A stretch of 64,000 bases of DNA. It comes from Allopusillimonas ginsengisoli. Its GTDB lineage: Bacteria > Pseudomonadota > Gammaproteobacteria > Burkholderiales > Burkholderiaceae_B. Under the pieces are notes generated by a model. The model was given only the letters and a program-made list of their open reading frames with translations. It was not told the origin of the DNA and made no database searches. The stretch covers positions 62,001 to 126,000 of the forward strand of contig RAPG01000013.1 in the NCBI GenBank assembly GCA_005239165.1. The letters are read 5' to 3'. Each line of letters begins with the position of its first letter. Position 1 is the first letter of the stretch. A program made the position numbers and the translations under genes. This document shows, one piece after another, positions 16,297 through 25,340 of this stretch.

Positions 16297-17532
16297 ATGA
16301 AATTATCTAAATTATTTGTTCTGTTGGTTCTGGCGGCGCTGCTGCTAAGCCTGCCGCTTTATATGTCTCCGGCGCTGGTGAATGCTGCCATCCAGATGTT
16401 GATTGCTGCGTTGTTCGCCAGCGCGTTCAATGTTTTGGCAGGGCAGGCCGGCATGCTGTCGTTCGGGCACGCGGCATACTTTGCCATCGGTACTTTCGCA
16501 ACCATCCATGCAATGAATGCACTGGATGGTGCGGGGCTGGTTTCCACGCCTTTTATGCCTCTGTTTGGTGCACTGGCGGGCTGTGCGCTAGGTATCGTTG
16601 CTGGCTGGTTCTCGACCAAGCGCAGTGGCGTGTACTTCGCGATGATCACGCTGGCTCTGGCCGAGCTGCTGCATACGCTGGCACCGCATTTAAAGGACGC
16701 GTTCGGGGGTGAGGGTGGCGTGTCGGCAATGCGCATGCCAGCCTGGGGTTTTAATTTTGGCACTTCGGTAGAAGTGTATTACCTGACGCTCGCATGGGTG
16801 GTTCTTGGTGTGGGACTGCTGTATTACTTTACGCGTACCCCGCTTGGGCGTTTGTGCCTGGGCTTGCGCGAAAATTCCCATCGTCTGCGTTTCATGGGCT
16901 ACAACGTCCACAGATTGAGCACACTGGTGTTTACCATCTCCGCGACATTCTCGGGCCTGGCCGGCGCATTGCTCGCCATGAATAACGAAGCGGCCAACTA
17001 CGTGCTGTTCGATATGACGCTGTCGACCCAGGTGGTGCTGAACTCTTATATCGGTGGCGTCGGAGCCTTTTTTGGCCCGGCACTGGGTGCGGCGGTAATG
17101 ACCTTCTTCGGGTATGCGGTCTCTGACATGACACGTACCTGGCTGTTGTATCAGGGCGTAATCTTCGTGCTGGTCATGATGTTCATGCCTGCAGGTCTGT
17201 TCAGTATAGGCAGCTGGTGGAGCGGCAACCGAGGGCGACATGGCAGTGCCCAACTGGCCACGGTGTTGATGGGTTGGGTCATTGGTTGCGCGATCGCCGC
17301 TGCGGGCTTTGTTTTTCTGTGCGAGTTTCTGGCACTTATTCTGGCGCAAGATTATCAGTCTTTGCTGGTGGCTGGTGCAGACTGGCCGGCAGTAGAGTTG
17401 CTTGAACGGCATTGGGCGCCTGGTGCATTTTCGACGTGGATGCTGCCGGCTGCCTTGCTGGTCGTGGGTGTTTCTATCGTGTTGTTGGTAAGCCGAAAAT
17501 GGCAGTTGCTGCGTGAGGAGCAAGCCGAATGA
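16297..17532 (+). CDS. LivM-type permease of the second ABC importer, with C-terminal extension
   Basis: 411 residues, longer than the usual 320-360. The LivM core covers residues 1 to about 310, with AGQAGMLSFGHAAYFAIGTFA and LGRLCLGLRENSHRLRFMGYN (coupling loop). About 100 additional residues add two hydrophobic segments (VLMGWVIGCAIAAAGFVFL and AALLVVGVSIVLLV) separated by a loop. Extended LivM proteins of this kind occur in some betaproteobacterial importers. The stop overlaps the LivG start by ATGA, indicating translational coupling. Confidence 0.9.
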   Translation: MKLSKLFVLLVLAALLLSLPLYMSPALVNAAIQMLIAALFASAFNVLAGQAGMLSFGHAAYFAIGTFATIHAMNALDGAGLVSTPFMPLFGALAGCALGIVAGWFSTKRSGVYFAMITLALAELLHTLAPHLKDAFGGEGGVSAMRMPAWGFNFGTSVEVYYLTLAWVVLGVGLLYYFTRTPLGRLCLGLRENSHRLRFMGYNVHRLSTLVFTISATFSGLAGALLAMNNEAANYVLFDMTLSTQVVLNSYIGGVGAFFGPALGAAVMTFFGYAVSDMTRTWLLYQGVIFVLVMMFMPAGLFSIGSWWSGNRGRHGSAQLATVLMGWVIGCAIAAAGFVFLCEFLALILAQDYQSLLVAGADWPAVELLERHWAPGAFSTWMLPAALLVVGVSIVLLVSRKWQLLREEQAE

Positions 17533-18308
17533 ATATTTCAGAAACCAGCACGGTCGATACGCCAGTGTTGTTGTTGCAGGACGTGCACAAATCTTTTGGT
17601 GATTCCCACATTATTCGTGGCGTCAATCTGGAGCTGCTTCAGGGCGAGCGACACGCCATTATTGGCCCCAACGGCGCGGGCAAGTCGACGCTGTTTCATT
17701 TGATCTCAGGCCAGTTTCGGCCTTCGTCAGGTCAGATCCTGTTGCAGGGTGAACCTATACAGGGTCTTGACGCGCGGGTTATCAACCGCATGGGTCTGGC
17801 GCGCTCCTTTCAGATCACCAATATTTTTCCGGGTCTGAGTGTGTTCGAGAATCTGCGCTTTGGGGTTATGCGGCGCTTTAACATGCAATACACGTTCTGG
17901 CGTCGCGTGTCGGGTGCCCACAAGGTTACGCAGGAAACCGAAGAACTGCTCGAAAGACTGCGTCTGACGCGCAGCCGCGATACGCTGGGGGGCGAGCTGT
18001 CATACTCGGAACAGCGTTCGCTGGAGATCGGTATGTCACTGGCCTCCGATCCGCAGGTGCTGCTGCTGGACGAGCCTATGGCCGGTATGTCACGCGAAGA
18101 AACGGAATATACCGTGGGATTGATCCGTGAGCTTTCTCAAGGGCGTTCGCTGATGATCGTCGAGCATGACATGGATGTTGTTTTTTCATTGAGTGACCGG
18201 ATCAGTGTGCTGGTCTACGGCGAAGTGATTGCGACCGGCACGCCCGACGAAATTCGCAATAACGCGAAGGTGCAGGAAGCTTACCTGGGTACAGAGGTGA
18301 AGGCATGA
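17529..18308 (+). CDS. livG: LivG-type ABC transporter ATPase, second importer
   Basis: 259 residues. Walker A is GPNGAGKST, the signature region is LSYSEQRSLEIGMSL (the family LSGG replaced by LSYSEQ, as in many LivG proteins of aromatic-compound importers), and Walker B is VLLLDEPMAG. The switch His is in IVEHDMD. The C-terminal LivG tail (VQEAYLGTEVKA) is complete. It pairs with the next gene to form the ATPase heterodimer. It overlaps both neighbours by 4 bp, so it lies inside a tightly coupled operon. Confidence 0.93.
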   Translation: MNISETSTVDTPVLLLQDVHKSFGDSHIIRGVNLELLQGERHAIIGPNGAGKSTLFHLISGQFRPSSGQILLQGEPIQGLDARVINRMGLARSFQITNIFPGLSVFENLRFGVMRRFNMQYTFWRRVSGAHKVTQETEELLERLRLTRSRDTLGGELSYSEQRSLEIGMSLASDPQVLLLDEPMAGMSREETEYTVGLIRELSQGRSLMIVEHDMDVVFSLSDRISVLVYGEVIATGTPDEIRNNAKVQEAYLGTEVKA

Positions 18309-19030
18309 ACGACATCACGCAAACGCCTTTGCTGTCGGTGCAAGACTTGCACGCACATTACGGCAAGAGTCATATCCTGCACGGCGTCACCTTTGACGTG
18401 GGCGTGGGACAAGTCGTCAGTCTGCTGGGCCGTAACGGTTCGGGGCGTTCAACCACAATCAAGGCGATTATGGGGTTGGTGCCGCCCACTTCAGGCAAGG
18501 TTTTGCTGAACGGACGCGATCTGGCGGGGCAATCTGCACATTCCATCGCCCGCGCGGGCTTGGCTTATGTGCCCGAAGAACGTGAGGTGTTCGCAAATCT
18601 GACTGTCGACGAAAACCTGATAATGGGCATGCAGCGTGCCCGCGAGGGTGTGCCCAAGTGGACAGTCGAAGAGATGTTCGATTACTTCCCCCGGATCAAA
18701 GAGCGGCGCAACACGCTGGCGGGTAATTTGTCGGGTGGTGAACAGCAAATGCTGACCATCTGCCGCTCTTTGCTTGGCAACCCCAGGCTTATCTTGATTG
18801 ACGAACCCACCGAAGGTCTGGCGCCCAAAATCGTCACGGTGGTGGGTGAGGCTATCCAGGATATTAACCGCCAGGGGGTCTCCGTAATTCTGGTCGAACA
18901 GAAGCTGACAATTGCCATGAAGATCTCCACCAATGTGTGTTTGCTCGGGCGCGGTCAGATCGTCTTTCACGGCACGCCCGACGAGCTGCTTGGAAATTCT
19001 CAATTGCTCAAAGACTGGCTGGCTGTATGA
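18305..19030 (+). CDS. livF: LivF-type ABC transporter ATPase, second importer
   Basis: 241 residues. Walker A is GRNGSGRST: the invariant GKS/T lysine is replaced by arginine. DNA 18433-18453 reads GGC CGT AAC GGT TCG GGG CGT. The rest is intact: LSGGEQQM signature, LILIDEPTEGL Walker B and VEQKL switch region. A Walker A Lys-to-Arg change usually weakens ATP hydrolysis, so this subunit may be a degenerate ATP site paired with the normal LivG. It overlaps livG by 4 bp and the SDR gene by 4 bp. Confidence 0.9.
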   Translation: MNDITQTPLLSVQDLHAHYGKSHILHGVTFDVGVGQVVSLLGRNGSGRSTTIKAIMGLVPPTSGKVLLNGRDLAGQSAHSIARAGLAYVPEEREVFANLTVDENLIMGMQRAREGVPKWTVEEMFDYFPRIKERRNTLAGNLSGGEQQMLTICRSLLGNPRLILIDEPTEGLAPKIVTVVGEAIQDINRQGVSVILVEQKLTIAMKISTNVCLLGRGQIVFHGTPDELLGNSQLLKDWLAV

Positions 19031-19851
19031 CCGATACCTTATCTGCTGAAATGCTTGCGCGTCTGGCCCAGGGCAAGACTTTTCAAGACCTTGTCAATAA
19101 GGTCGTTTTCATTACCGGTGCGGCCAGCGGTATCGGCCTGGCGATGGCGCGTGCTTTTGCTGCCTGTGAAGCGCGTCTTGCGCTGCTGGATATTGATGCC
19201 TTGAGCCTTGAGCGGGCGGTGGCGTCACTGCGGGCGGAATTCCCCGATGTACAGGTGCATACCTGGGCGGCGGGGGTTACGGACGAAGCCGCCGTCAACC
19301 AGGCGTTTTCCGCCGCCCATGCCGTATTTGGCAGTATTGATGTACTGTTGAACAACGCTGGCATTTCCATGAATGCTCCCACGCTGTCATTGACGGGTGA
19401 GCAATGGCGCAAGGCCATGGATGTCAACGTCAATGGCGTCTTTTATTGTGCACAGGCTGCTGGCCGCTATATGTCTGAGCAAGGGCAGGGCGTAATTCTT
19501 AATATGTCGTCCATGTATGGTGCCATTGCAGCACCAGAGCGCGCTGCCTATTGCACGAGTAAGGCTGCGGTGGCCATGCTGACCAAGGTGCTGGCCATTG
19601 AGTGGGGCAAGTTGGGCATCAGGGTTAATGCCATTGCGCCAGGTTATGTCAGAACAGCCCTGGTTGATGACCTGGTCAAGGCCGGTCGCATGGACCTGGA
19701 CGCTCTCACCAGACGCACCCCGACAGGTCGTTTGGGTGAACCGCACGAAATCGCAACGCTGGCTTTGTTTCTGGCTTCGGAACATGCTTCGTTCATCAAC
19801 GGCCACGCTGTCGTGGCCGATGGCGGATGGTCCGCCTACAGTTATATATAA
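19027..19851 (+). CDS. SDR family dehydrogenase encoded in the importer operon
   Basis: 274 residues from ATG 19027, overlapping the livF stop by ATGA. A further upstream in-frame start would lie inside livF. Cofactor motif TGAASGIGLAMARAF, then NNAG, NMSSMYG and YCTSKAAV, and the FabG-like end SFINGHAVVADGGWSAY. LLDID after beta-2 indicates NAD(H) use. Its position between the importer and the E1-E2-E3 genes suggests it converts the imported alcohol or diol into the keto compound used by the dehydrogenase complex, as butanediol dehydrogenase does upstream of acetoin dehydrogenase. That role is inferred. Confidence 0.88.
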   Translation: MTDTLSAEMLARLAQGKTFQDLVNKVVFITGAASGIGLAMARAFAACEARLALLDIDALSLERAVASLRAEFPDVQVHTWAAGVTDEAAVNQAFSAAHAVFGSIDVLLNNAGISMNAPTLSLTGEQWRKAMDVNVNGVFYCAQAAGRYMSEQGQGVILNMSSMYGAIAAPERAAYCTSKAAVAMLTKVLAIEWGKLGIRVNAIAPGYVRTALVDDLVKAGRMDLDALTRRTPTGRLGEPHEIATLALFLASEHASFINGHAVVADGGWSAYSYI

Positions 19852-19883
19852 ATTCAGATTTAATCCGTTCGGAGACCACTTCC

Positions 19884-22085
19884 ATGCCAAAAATTATTGA
19901 ACTCGCGCCCTCTTCCAAATGGGTTGAGCTGCGCACCACCAAGGCCGACTGGAAAAAGGCCGACCCCAAACTGCTTGGTACGCTGCTTACGCATATGCAT
20001 CTTATTCGGGCGTTTGAAGAAACGGTTGTCGAGCTTGCCATGGACGGACTGGTGCATGGACCCGCCCACTGCAGCATAGGGCAGGAAGGAGGGGCTGCGG
20101 GCTCCATTGTGTCGTTGACGGTAGCAGATCAAATCAATGGTTCACATCGTGGCCACCATCAGTTCTTGAGTAAAGCGCTAGGCTATATCATGCCTGACGG
20201 TGTCGACCCCAAGCAGAAGCTCAGTACTGAAGTAGATACATTGTTGCAGCGTACGCTGGCAGAGATTATGGGCCTGTCGCAGGGCTTTTGCCGTGGCCGT
20301 GGCGGGTCCATGCATTTGCGCTGGGCAGAGGCAGGGGTGTTGGGCACCAATGCGATTGTTGGCGGCGGAGTGCCTATGGCTGCAGGGGCGGCATGGTCGC
20401 ACAAGCATGCAGGCACTGATGCCGTAGCCGTGACGTACTTTGGCGATGGTGCGGTAAACATTGGTTCAGTGCTCGAAACCATGAATCTGGCAGCGGCCTG
20501 GAAGCTGCCGCTGTGCTTTTTTATCGAGAACAACCGCTACGCCGTTGCTACCCATGTGGAAGAGGCCACTGCTGAGCCACGTCTTTCGGCTCGTGGGCAG
20601 GCTTTTAATATTGCCAGCTGGAAGGTAGATGGCATGGATCCGCTGGCCGTGCACATGGCAATGGAACAAGCCCTGAAGCACATGCGAGCAGGGCATGGCC
20701 CAGCCATCGTCGAGGCCGATGTGTACCGCTACTTCCATCAGAACGGTGGTTTCCCGGGCAGTGCTTTCGGATATCGCAGCAAAGAAGAAGAGCAGGCATG
20801 GCGTCAACGAGATCCGCTCGATATGATGGGCGAGCAGATGATCCTGCGCGGGTTAATTACAGCAAAAGAAATTACGTCTTTGCGCGAGCGTTTGCAGGCG
20901 TCCATGAAACAGGCGATTGCCGCGCTGACCGAGACAGACCCGGATGGCAAGCGTGGCAAGAAACGTATTCGCCCTGAGCTTTGGCCCAGCGCTGACTTTC
21001 GCGACGTGGGCGTGCGTGGTGATTTGAGCGAACTGGAAGGCGTACGCACTGAAGAAGAAGCAACATACCAGGGCCAGCTGGAGGAGCGCAAGTTCATTGA
21101 TGCTGTGGCTGATGTGATGGCGCGTCGTATGGAAACCGATGATGGGGTCGTTGTGCTGGGTGAAGATGTGCACCGCCTGAAAGGTGGTACCAACGGCGCA
21201 ACCCGCGGCCTGAAAGACCGCTTCCCGGATCGGGTTCTGGGCACCCCCATCAGCGAGAACGCGTTTTCAGGTTTGGGTGGAGGGGTTGCGATGGACGGGC
21301 GTTTTAAGCCGGTCGTCGAGTTCATGTACCCAGACTTTATGTGGGTGGCAGCTGATCAGGTTTTTAACCAGATCGGCAAGGCACGTCATATGTTTGGCGG
21401 CGACATCAACATGCCGCTGGTTCTGCGCAGCAAGGTGGCTATGGGTACGGGCTACGGCTCACAACACTCCATGGATCCTGCTGGCATTTTTGCGACTAGC
21501 CCCGGGTGGCGCATTGTGGCGCCTTCCACGCCGTTCGATTATGTGGGCCTGATGAATACGGCGCTGAAACTGAATGATCCGGTACTGGTGATCGAGCACG
21601 TAGACCTGTACACGTCCAGCGGCCAGGCGCCAGTGGATGATCTGGACTATCACATTCCTTTTGGCAAGGCCGCTGTGCGTCGTAGCGGTAACGACTTGAC
21701 TGTACTGACCTATCTTTCCATGGTTGCGCATAGTCTGGAAGCAGTTGAGCAAACACGCGTCGACGCTGAGGTCATTGACCTGCGCTGGCTGGATCGTGCC
21801 AGTATCGACTGGGCAACCATTGGCGCCAGCATACAGAAAACCAACAATGTGCTCATTGTTGAACAAGGGTCGCTCGGCACATCATATGGCGCCTGGCTGT
21901 CAGATGAAATTCAGCGTCGTTATTTTGACTGGCTGGATCAGCCTGTGCAGCGTGTTACCGGCGGTGAGGCTTCGCCAAGTATCTGTAAAGTTCTTGAGCG
22001 CGCCGCGTGCGCCCGCACAGAAGAAGTGGTTGAGGCTCTGCACGCATCAATGCGTGAGCAGGGTGTGAATGGCGACAAGGCATAA
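19884..22085 (+). CDS. Fused E1 alpha-beta subunit of a TPP-dependent 2-oxoacid/acetoin dehydrogenase-like complex
   Basis: 733 residues from ATG 19884, with GGAG 10 bases upstream. Residues 1 to about 360 are the E1 alpha part: the TPP-Mg motif is GDGAVNIG (G187-D188-G189) closing at ENN about 30 residues later, with GGSMH upstream. Residues about 395-733 are the E1 beta part, with GEDVHRLKGGTNGATRGL, EFMYPDFMWVAADQVFNQ and a C-terminal transketolase-like domain (VIDLRWLDRASIDW). E1 decarboxylates a 2-oxo compound on TPP and passes the acyl group to lipoyl-E2. In most two-subunit E1 enzymes alpha and beta are separate, so the fusion is notable. The substrate is not deducible. E2 and E3 genes follow. 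Confidence 0.92.
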   Translation: MPKIIELAPSSKWVELRTTKADWKKADPKLLGTLLTHMHLIRAFEETVVELAMDGLVHGPAHCSIGQEGGAAGSIVSLTVADQINGSHRGHHQFLSKALGYIMPDGVDPKQKLSTEVDTLLQRTLAEIMGLSQGFCRGRGGSMHLRWAEAGVLGTNAIVGGGVPMAAGAAWSHKHAGTDAVAVTYFGDGAVNIGSVLETMNLAAAWKLPLCFFIENNRYAVATHVEEATAEPRLSARGQAFNIASWKVDGMDPLAVHMAMEQALKHMRAGHGPAIVEADVYRYFHQNGGFPGSAFGYRSKEEEQAWRQRDPLDMMGEQMILRGLITAKEITSLRERLQASMKQAIAALTETDPDGKRGKKRIRPELWPSADFRDVGVRGDLSELEGVRTEEEATYQGQLEERKFIDAVADVMARRMETDDGVVVLGEDVHRLKGGTNGATRGLKDRFPDRVLGTPISENAFSGLGGGVAMDGRFKPVVEFMYPDFMWVAADQVFNQIGKARHMFGGDINMPLVLRSKVAMGTGYGSQHSMDPAGIFATSPGWRIVAPSTPFDYVGLMNTALKLNDPVLVIEHVDLYTSSGQAPVDDLDYHIPFGKAAVRRSGNDLTVLTYLSMVAHSLEAVEQTRVDAEVIDLRWLDRASIDWATIGASIQKTNNVLIVEQGSLGTSYGAWLSDEIQRRYFDWLDQPVQRVTGGEASPSICKVLERAACARTEEVVEALHASMREQGVNGDKA

Positions 22086-22095
22086 GGAGAAGACA

Positions 22096-22569
22096 ATGAA
22101 ATTTGAAATGACAGCACCGCTAGAGGTGGGTATTGCCTGCCGCGACTTAAGTCGTTCGCGCCACTTTTACGAACACATTCTGGGGCTGAGCTTTATCAGT
22201 GAAAATCAGGTGCCTGCCGATAAGGCGGCGCCGTCCGGCTTGTCTGGCGGCGGCTACACGGTAGTTCGGCTGCAGACGTCGAACGGTGAGCGTATCAAGT
22301 TGCTGGCGCCGGTTTCTCCGCCTCCGGCATCTGCGCCCCCCGCCTTCATTCTGGATAAGCCAAACGCCGCCTATCTGACATTTATCATCGACGATATCAA
22401 TGCAGCTATCGCCCGTTTGTTGCAGGAAGGTACCGAGTTCATGACTGGCGAAAAACCTGTCGAAGTCCGCCCCGGTGTCTACCTGGCGTTTTGCCGGGAC
22501 CCGGACGACAATGTGCTGGAGCTGGTCGAGTATGCAGACATCTCTTCCTACCGCACAGACTTGAAATAA
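22096..22569 (+). CDS. VOC (glyoxalase/dioxygenase fold) family protein
   Basis: 157 residues from ATG 22096, with AAGGAG 6-7 bases upstream. The start is MKFEMTAPLEVGIACRDLSRS. A vicinal-oxygen-chelate fold is suggested by the opening VGIACRDLSRSRHFYEHILGL and the closing LAFCRDPDDNVLELVEY. The last glutamate is a typical metal ligand in the family, while the first ligand position (usually His in the opening strand) appears to be Gly-Ile, so metal binding may be incomplete. Functions in the family include glyoxalases, epimerases, extradiol dioxygenases and binding proteins. It is embedded between E1 and E2, so it probably acts on an intermediate of the same pathway. Confidence 0.85.
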   Translation: MKFEMTAPLEVGIACRDLSRSRHFYEHILGLSFISENQVPADKAAPSGLSGGGYTVVRLQTSNGERIKLLAPVSPPPASAPPAFILDKPNAAYLTFIIDDINAAIARLLQEGTEFMTGEKPVEVRPGVYLAFCRDPDDNVLELVEYADISSYRTDLK

Positions 22570-22582
22570 AGGAATCGTTGAC

Positions 22583-23851
22583 ATGGCAATACTTATACGC
22601 ATGCCGGAGGTGGCCGCCAATACGGATTCGGCCGTGATTGTCTCGTGGACCAAACAGGAAGGCGATGCTGTTGCGCAGGGTGATTGTCTGGCCGAAATCG
22701 AAACCGAGAAGGCGGTTATCGAATTTGGCGCAGAGGCGTCAGGCGTTCTGGGCAAGATTCTGGTTCAGGCGGGCAAGGATACCGAAGTAGGTACACCCAT
22801 CGCCGTCCTGCTGGGTGAAGGTGAAAAGAACGTAGATATTGCCGCGTTGCTGGCCGAGAGTGACGACAGCATAAACGAGATCTCTGCAACCGGGACTGCA
22901 CCCACTGCCTCGGTTGATCAGCCCGTCGCCGCCGCACTGACGCCCGAGGCGGTACCGACCGTTGAAGGCGGCGAACGCATCTTTGCAAGCCCTCTGGCCA
23001 AGCGTCTGGCACGTGAAGCCGGGGTTGACCTGACGGCGTTGCAGGGCAGCGGTCCGCAAGGCCGCATTGTGAAGCGTGATGTGCAGGCCGCGCAATCAGC
23101 AGTGCCTGCGGTAAAGCCGGCCGTATCTTCTGCCCCGGCGAACATAGCCGCCGATGCTATGTCCGACTCATCGTATACAGATGTACCGCATACCAGCATG
23201 CGCCGAACTATCGCGCGTCGTCTTAGCGAAAGCAAGCAGACTGTGCCGCACTTTTATTTGCGTGCTGATTGCCACATGGACGCATTGCTGGCTCTGCGCG
23301 CTCAAATCAATAAGACGGCAACGCGCAAGATTTCCATCAATGACATCATTGTGAAGGCGACAGGCGCTGCGTTGCGCCAGATGCCCGAGATGAATGTGTG
23401 CTGGACGGATACCGCTTTACGTCATTACGACGTGGTGGATGTGTCGGTGGCGGTGTCCACGCCCAAGGGTTTGATTACTCCGGTTGTAAAGGCTGCTGAT
23501 GCCAAAACCTTGACGGCCATTAGCCACGAGATTGCTGATCTGGCGCACAGGGCGCGTGATGGCAAGCTGGCTCCACACGAATACCAGGGTGGCAGCTTCA
23601 CAGTCAGCAATTTGGGAATGTATGGTGTGCACGATTTTGCAGCCATCATCAATCCCCCGCAGGCCGCCATTTTGGCAGTGGGCGCGACCGACCGCCGACC
23701 GGTGGTGAACGAGAGCGGAGAGCTTGCTGTTGCGTCCGTCATGACGGCGACGCTGTCAGTAGACCATCGTGCCATTGATGGCGCGCTGGCCGCAAAATGG
23801 CTCAGGGTGTTCAAGTCCATCATAGAGAACCCGTTGTCTGCCCTTATTTAA
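22583..23851 (+). CDS. Dihydrolipoamide acyltransferase E2 component
   Basis: 422 residues. A single N-terminal lipoyl domain carries the lipoylation lysine in EIETEKAVIEF (K43). The peripheral-subunit-binding domain is at about 130-170 (ASPLAKRLAREAGVDLTAL, GRIVKRDV). The C-terminal catalytic domain ends with VDHRAIDGALAAKW, containing the HxxxDG active site. It transfers the acyl group from E1-TPP through lipoate to CoA. The layout matches PDH and acetoin dehydrogenase E2 proteins with one lipoyl domain. It starts 13 bp after the VOC gene and is followed 9 bp later by E3. Confidence 0.93.
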   Translation: MAILIRMPEVAANTDSAVIVSWTKQEGDAVAQGDCLAEIETEKAVIEFGAEASGVLGKILVQAGKDTEVGTPIAVLLGEGEKNVDIAALLAESDDSINEISATGTAPTASVDQPVAAALTPEAVPTVEGGERIFASPLAKRLAREAGVDLTALQGSGPQGRIVKRDVQAAQSAVPAVKPAVSSAPANIAADAMSDSSYTDVPHTSMRRTIARRLSESKQTVPHFYLRADCHMDALLALRAQINKTATRKISINDIIVKATGAALRQMPEMNVCWTDTALRHYDVVDVSVAVSTPKGLITPVVKAADAKTLTAISHEIADLAHRARDGKLAPHEYQGGSFTVSNLGMYGVHDFAAIINPPQAAILAVGATDRRPVVNESGELAVASVMTATLSVDHRAIDGALAAKWLRVFKSIIENPLSALI

Positions 23852-23860
23852 GCGTACTCA

Positions 23861-25251
23861 ATGAAAACAAATCAATTTGATGTGGCCGTCGTGGGCGGTG
23901 GTCCCGGCGGTTATGTGGCGGCGATCCGCGCTGCACAGCTTGGCCTGCGCACGGCGCTGGTCGAGAAAACGGAACTGGGCGGCATTTGTCTGAACTGGGG
24001 CTGTATCCCAACCAAGGCTTTGTTGCGCTCGGCCGATGTGCTGCGTTTAATGCGCAAGGCTGATCAGTTTGGCATTAAGGCAGCGCCGCCAGAACCCGAT
24101 CTTCAGGCAATCGTTGCGCGGTCGCGTAAGGTGTCGGCCCAGCTTCAGCGCGGCGTCGCGCATTTGATGAAAAAGAATGGCATACAGGTGTTCAATGGCC
24201 ATGCGCGACTGGCAGGCAAAGAACAGTTAAGCGTAACAGGCGAAAAGGGTGAGTCTGTGATTACGGCTAAACACATTGTGCTGGCAACCGGTGCGCGTGC
24301 AAGAGTCTTGCCCGGCCTTGAGGCCAACCCAGACAGTGTTTGGTATTACCGCGAAGCCCTCACGCCTGCGCGGCTACCCAAACGCTTGTTGGTTATTGGG
24401 GCAGGCGCTATTGGTATTGAATTTGCCAGTTTCTATCATGCTATGGGCGTACAGGTCGACGTGGTCGAGATGGCTGACCGTGTGTTGCCGGCAGAAGATG
24501 CAGAGATCTCCGACTTCGTCGGACACGAGCTGCGGGCTCAGGGTATGACCTTGCATCTGGGTTGCGGGGTCGCTCAGACGCTACGGCGCGCAGACAAGTG
24601 GGAGGTTCAGCTTAGTGGCGCCAACGGCAAAAAGCTCCAGGTTGATGTTGTTCTGGTTGCGGCGGGCATCGTGGGCAATGTGGAGAACCTGGGCCTTGAG
24701 GGCACGGGTGTGAAGGTGGAGCAAAGCCACATTGTTACGGATGGGTATGGCGCTACGGGCGAACCCGGTGTTTATGCGATTGGCGACGTGGCGGGGGCAC
24801 CCTGGCTGGCGCATAAAGCCTCGCATGAAGCGGTTATATGCATTGAAAAATTGCGGGGCAAAATCCCCAGCCTGTTGATGCGCAACGTGTTCCGGCCTGC
24901 ACCTATAGCCATCCTCAGGTCGCTCATGTGGGAATGACCGAGCACCAGGCGCGCGAAGCAGGTCGCTCTGTTCGTATTGGCAAGTTTCCGTTTTCGGCCA
25001 ATGGCAAAGCCATCGCCTTGGGAGAAACCGGCGGATTCGTGAAAGTGGTGTTTGATGATGCTACAGGTGAACTAATCGGTGCGCACATGGTAGGTGAAGA
25101 AGTGACTGAAATGATTCAGGGCTATACCGTGGCGACCGAGCTTGAAACAACCGAAGCAGAGCTGATGCACACGATTTTCCCGCATCCAACTCAGTCTGAG
25201 GCCATGCACGAGGCAGTGCTGTCGGCTTACGGCAGGGCGTTGCATTTTTAA
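23861..25251 (+). pseudogene. lpdA: Dihydrolipoamide dehydrogenase (E3), frameshifted
   Basis: The first frame (23861-24937) encodes the FAD domain, the redox disulfide GGICLNWGCIPTK and the NAD domain, then stops after a nonsense stretch RPAPIAILRSLMWE. The second frame, to 25251, encodes the C-terminal interface domain with HTIFPHPTQSE. Around 24885-24895 the sequence AACGTGTTCCGG reads correctly as NVPACTYSHPQVAHVGMTE if one GT of GTGT is removed, so a 2-base duplication (or one missing base) broke the gene. The repaired protein would be 462 residues, normal for E3. If the break is real, the complex would have to borrow E3 from another locus. It is the last gene of the operon. Confidence 0.88.
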
Positions 25252-25340
25252 AGGTCTTTCGGGGTTTTAACTGCCCAGGTTTCTGGCGCTGTTCTTTTTT
25301 CTCACGGTTGCGGCTGTGTCTTCCCGTCAGAGGTTCGCGT

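Noticed and set aside
19884..23851. Housekeeping pyruvate dehydrogenase (aceEF)
   Set aside because: E1 is the two-subunit (alpha-beta) type, here fused, not the single-chain AceE type, and the operon carries an importer and SDR.
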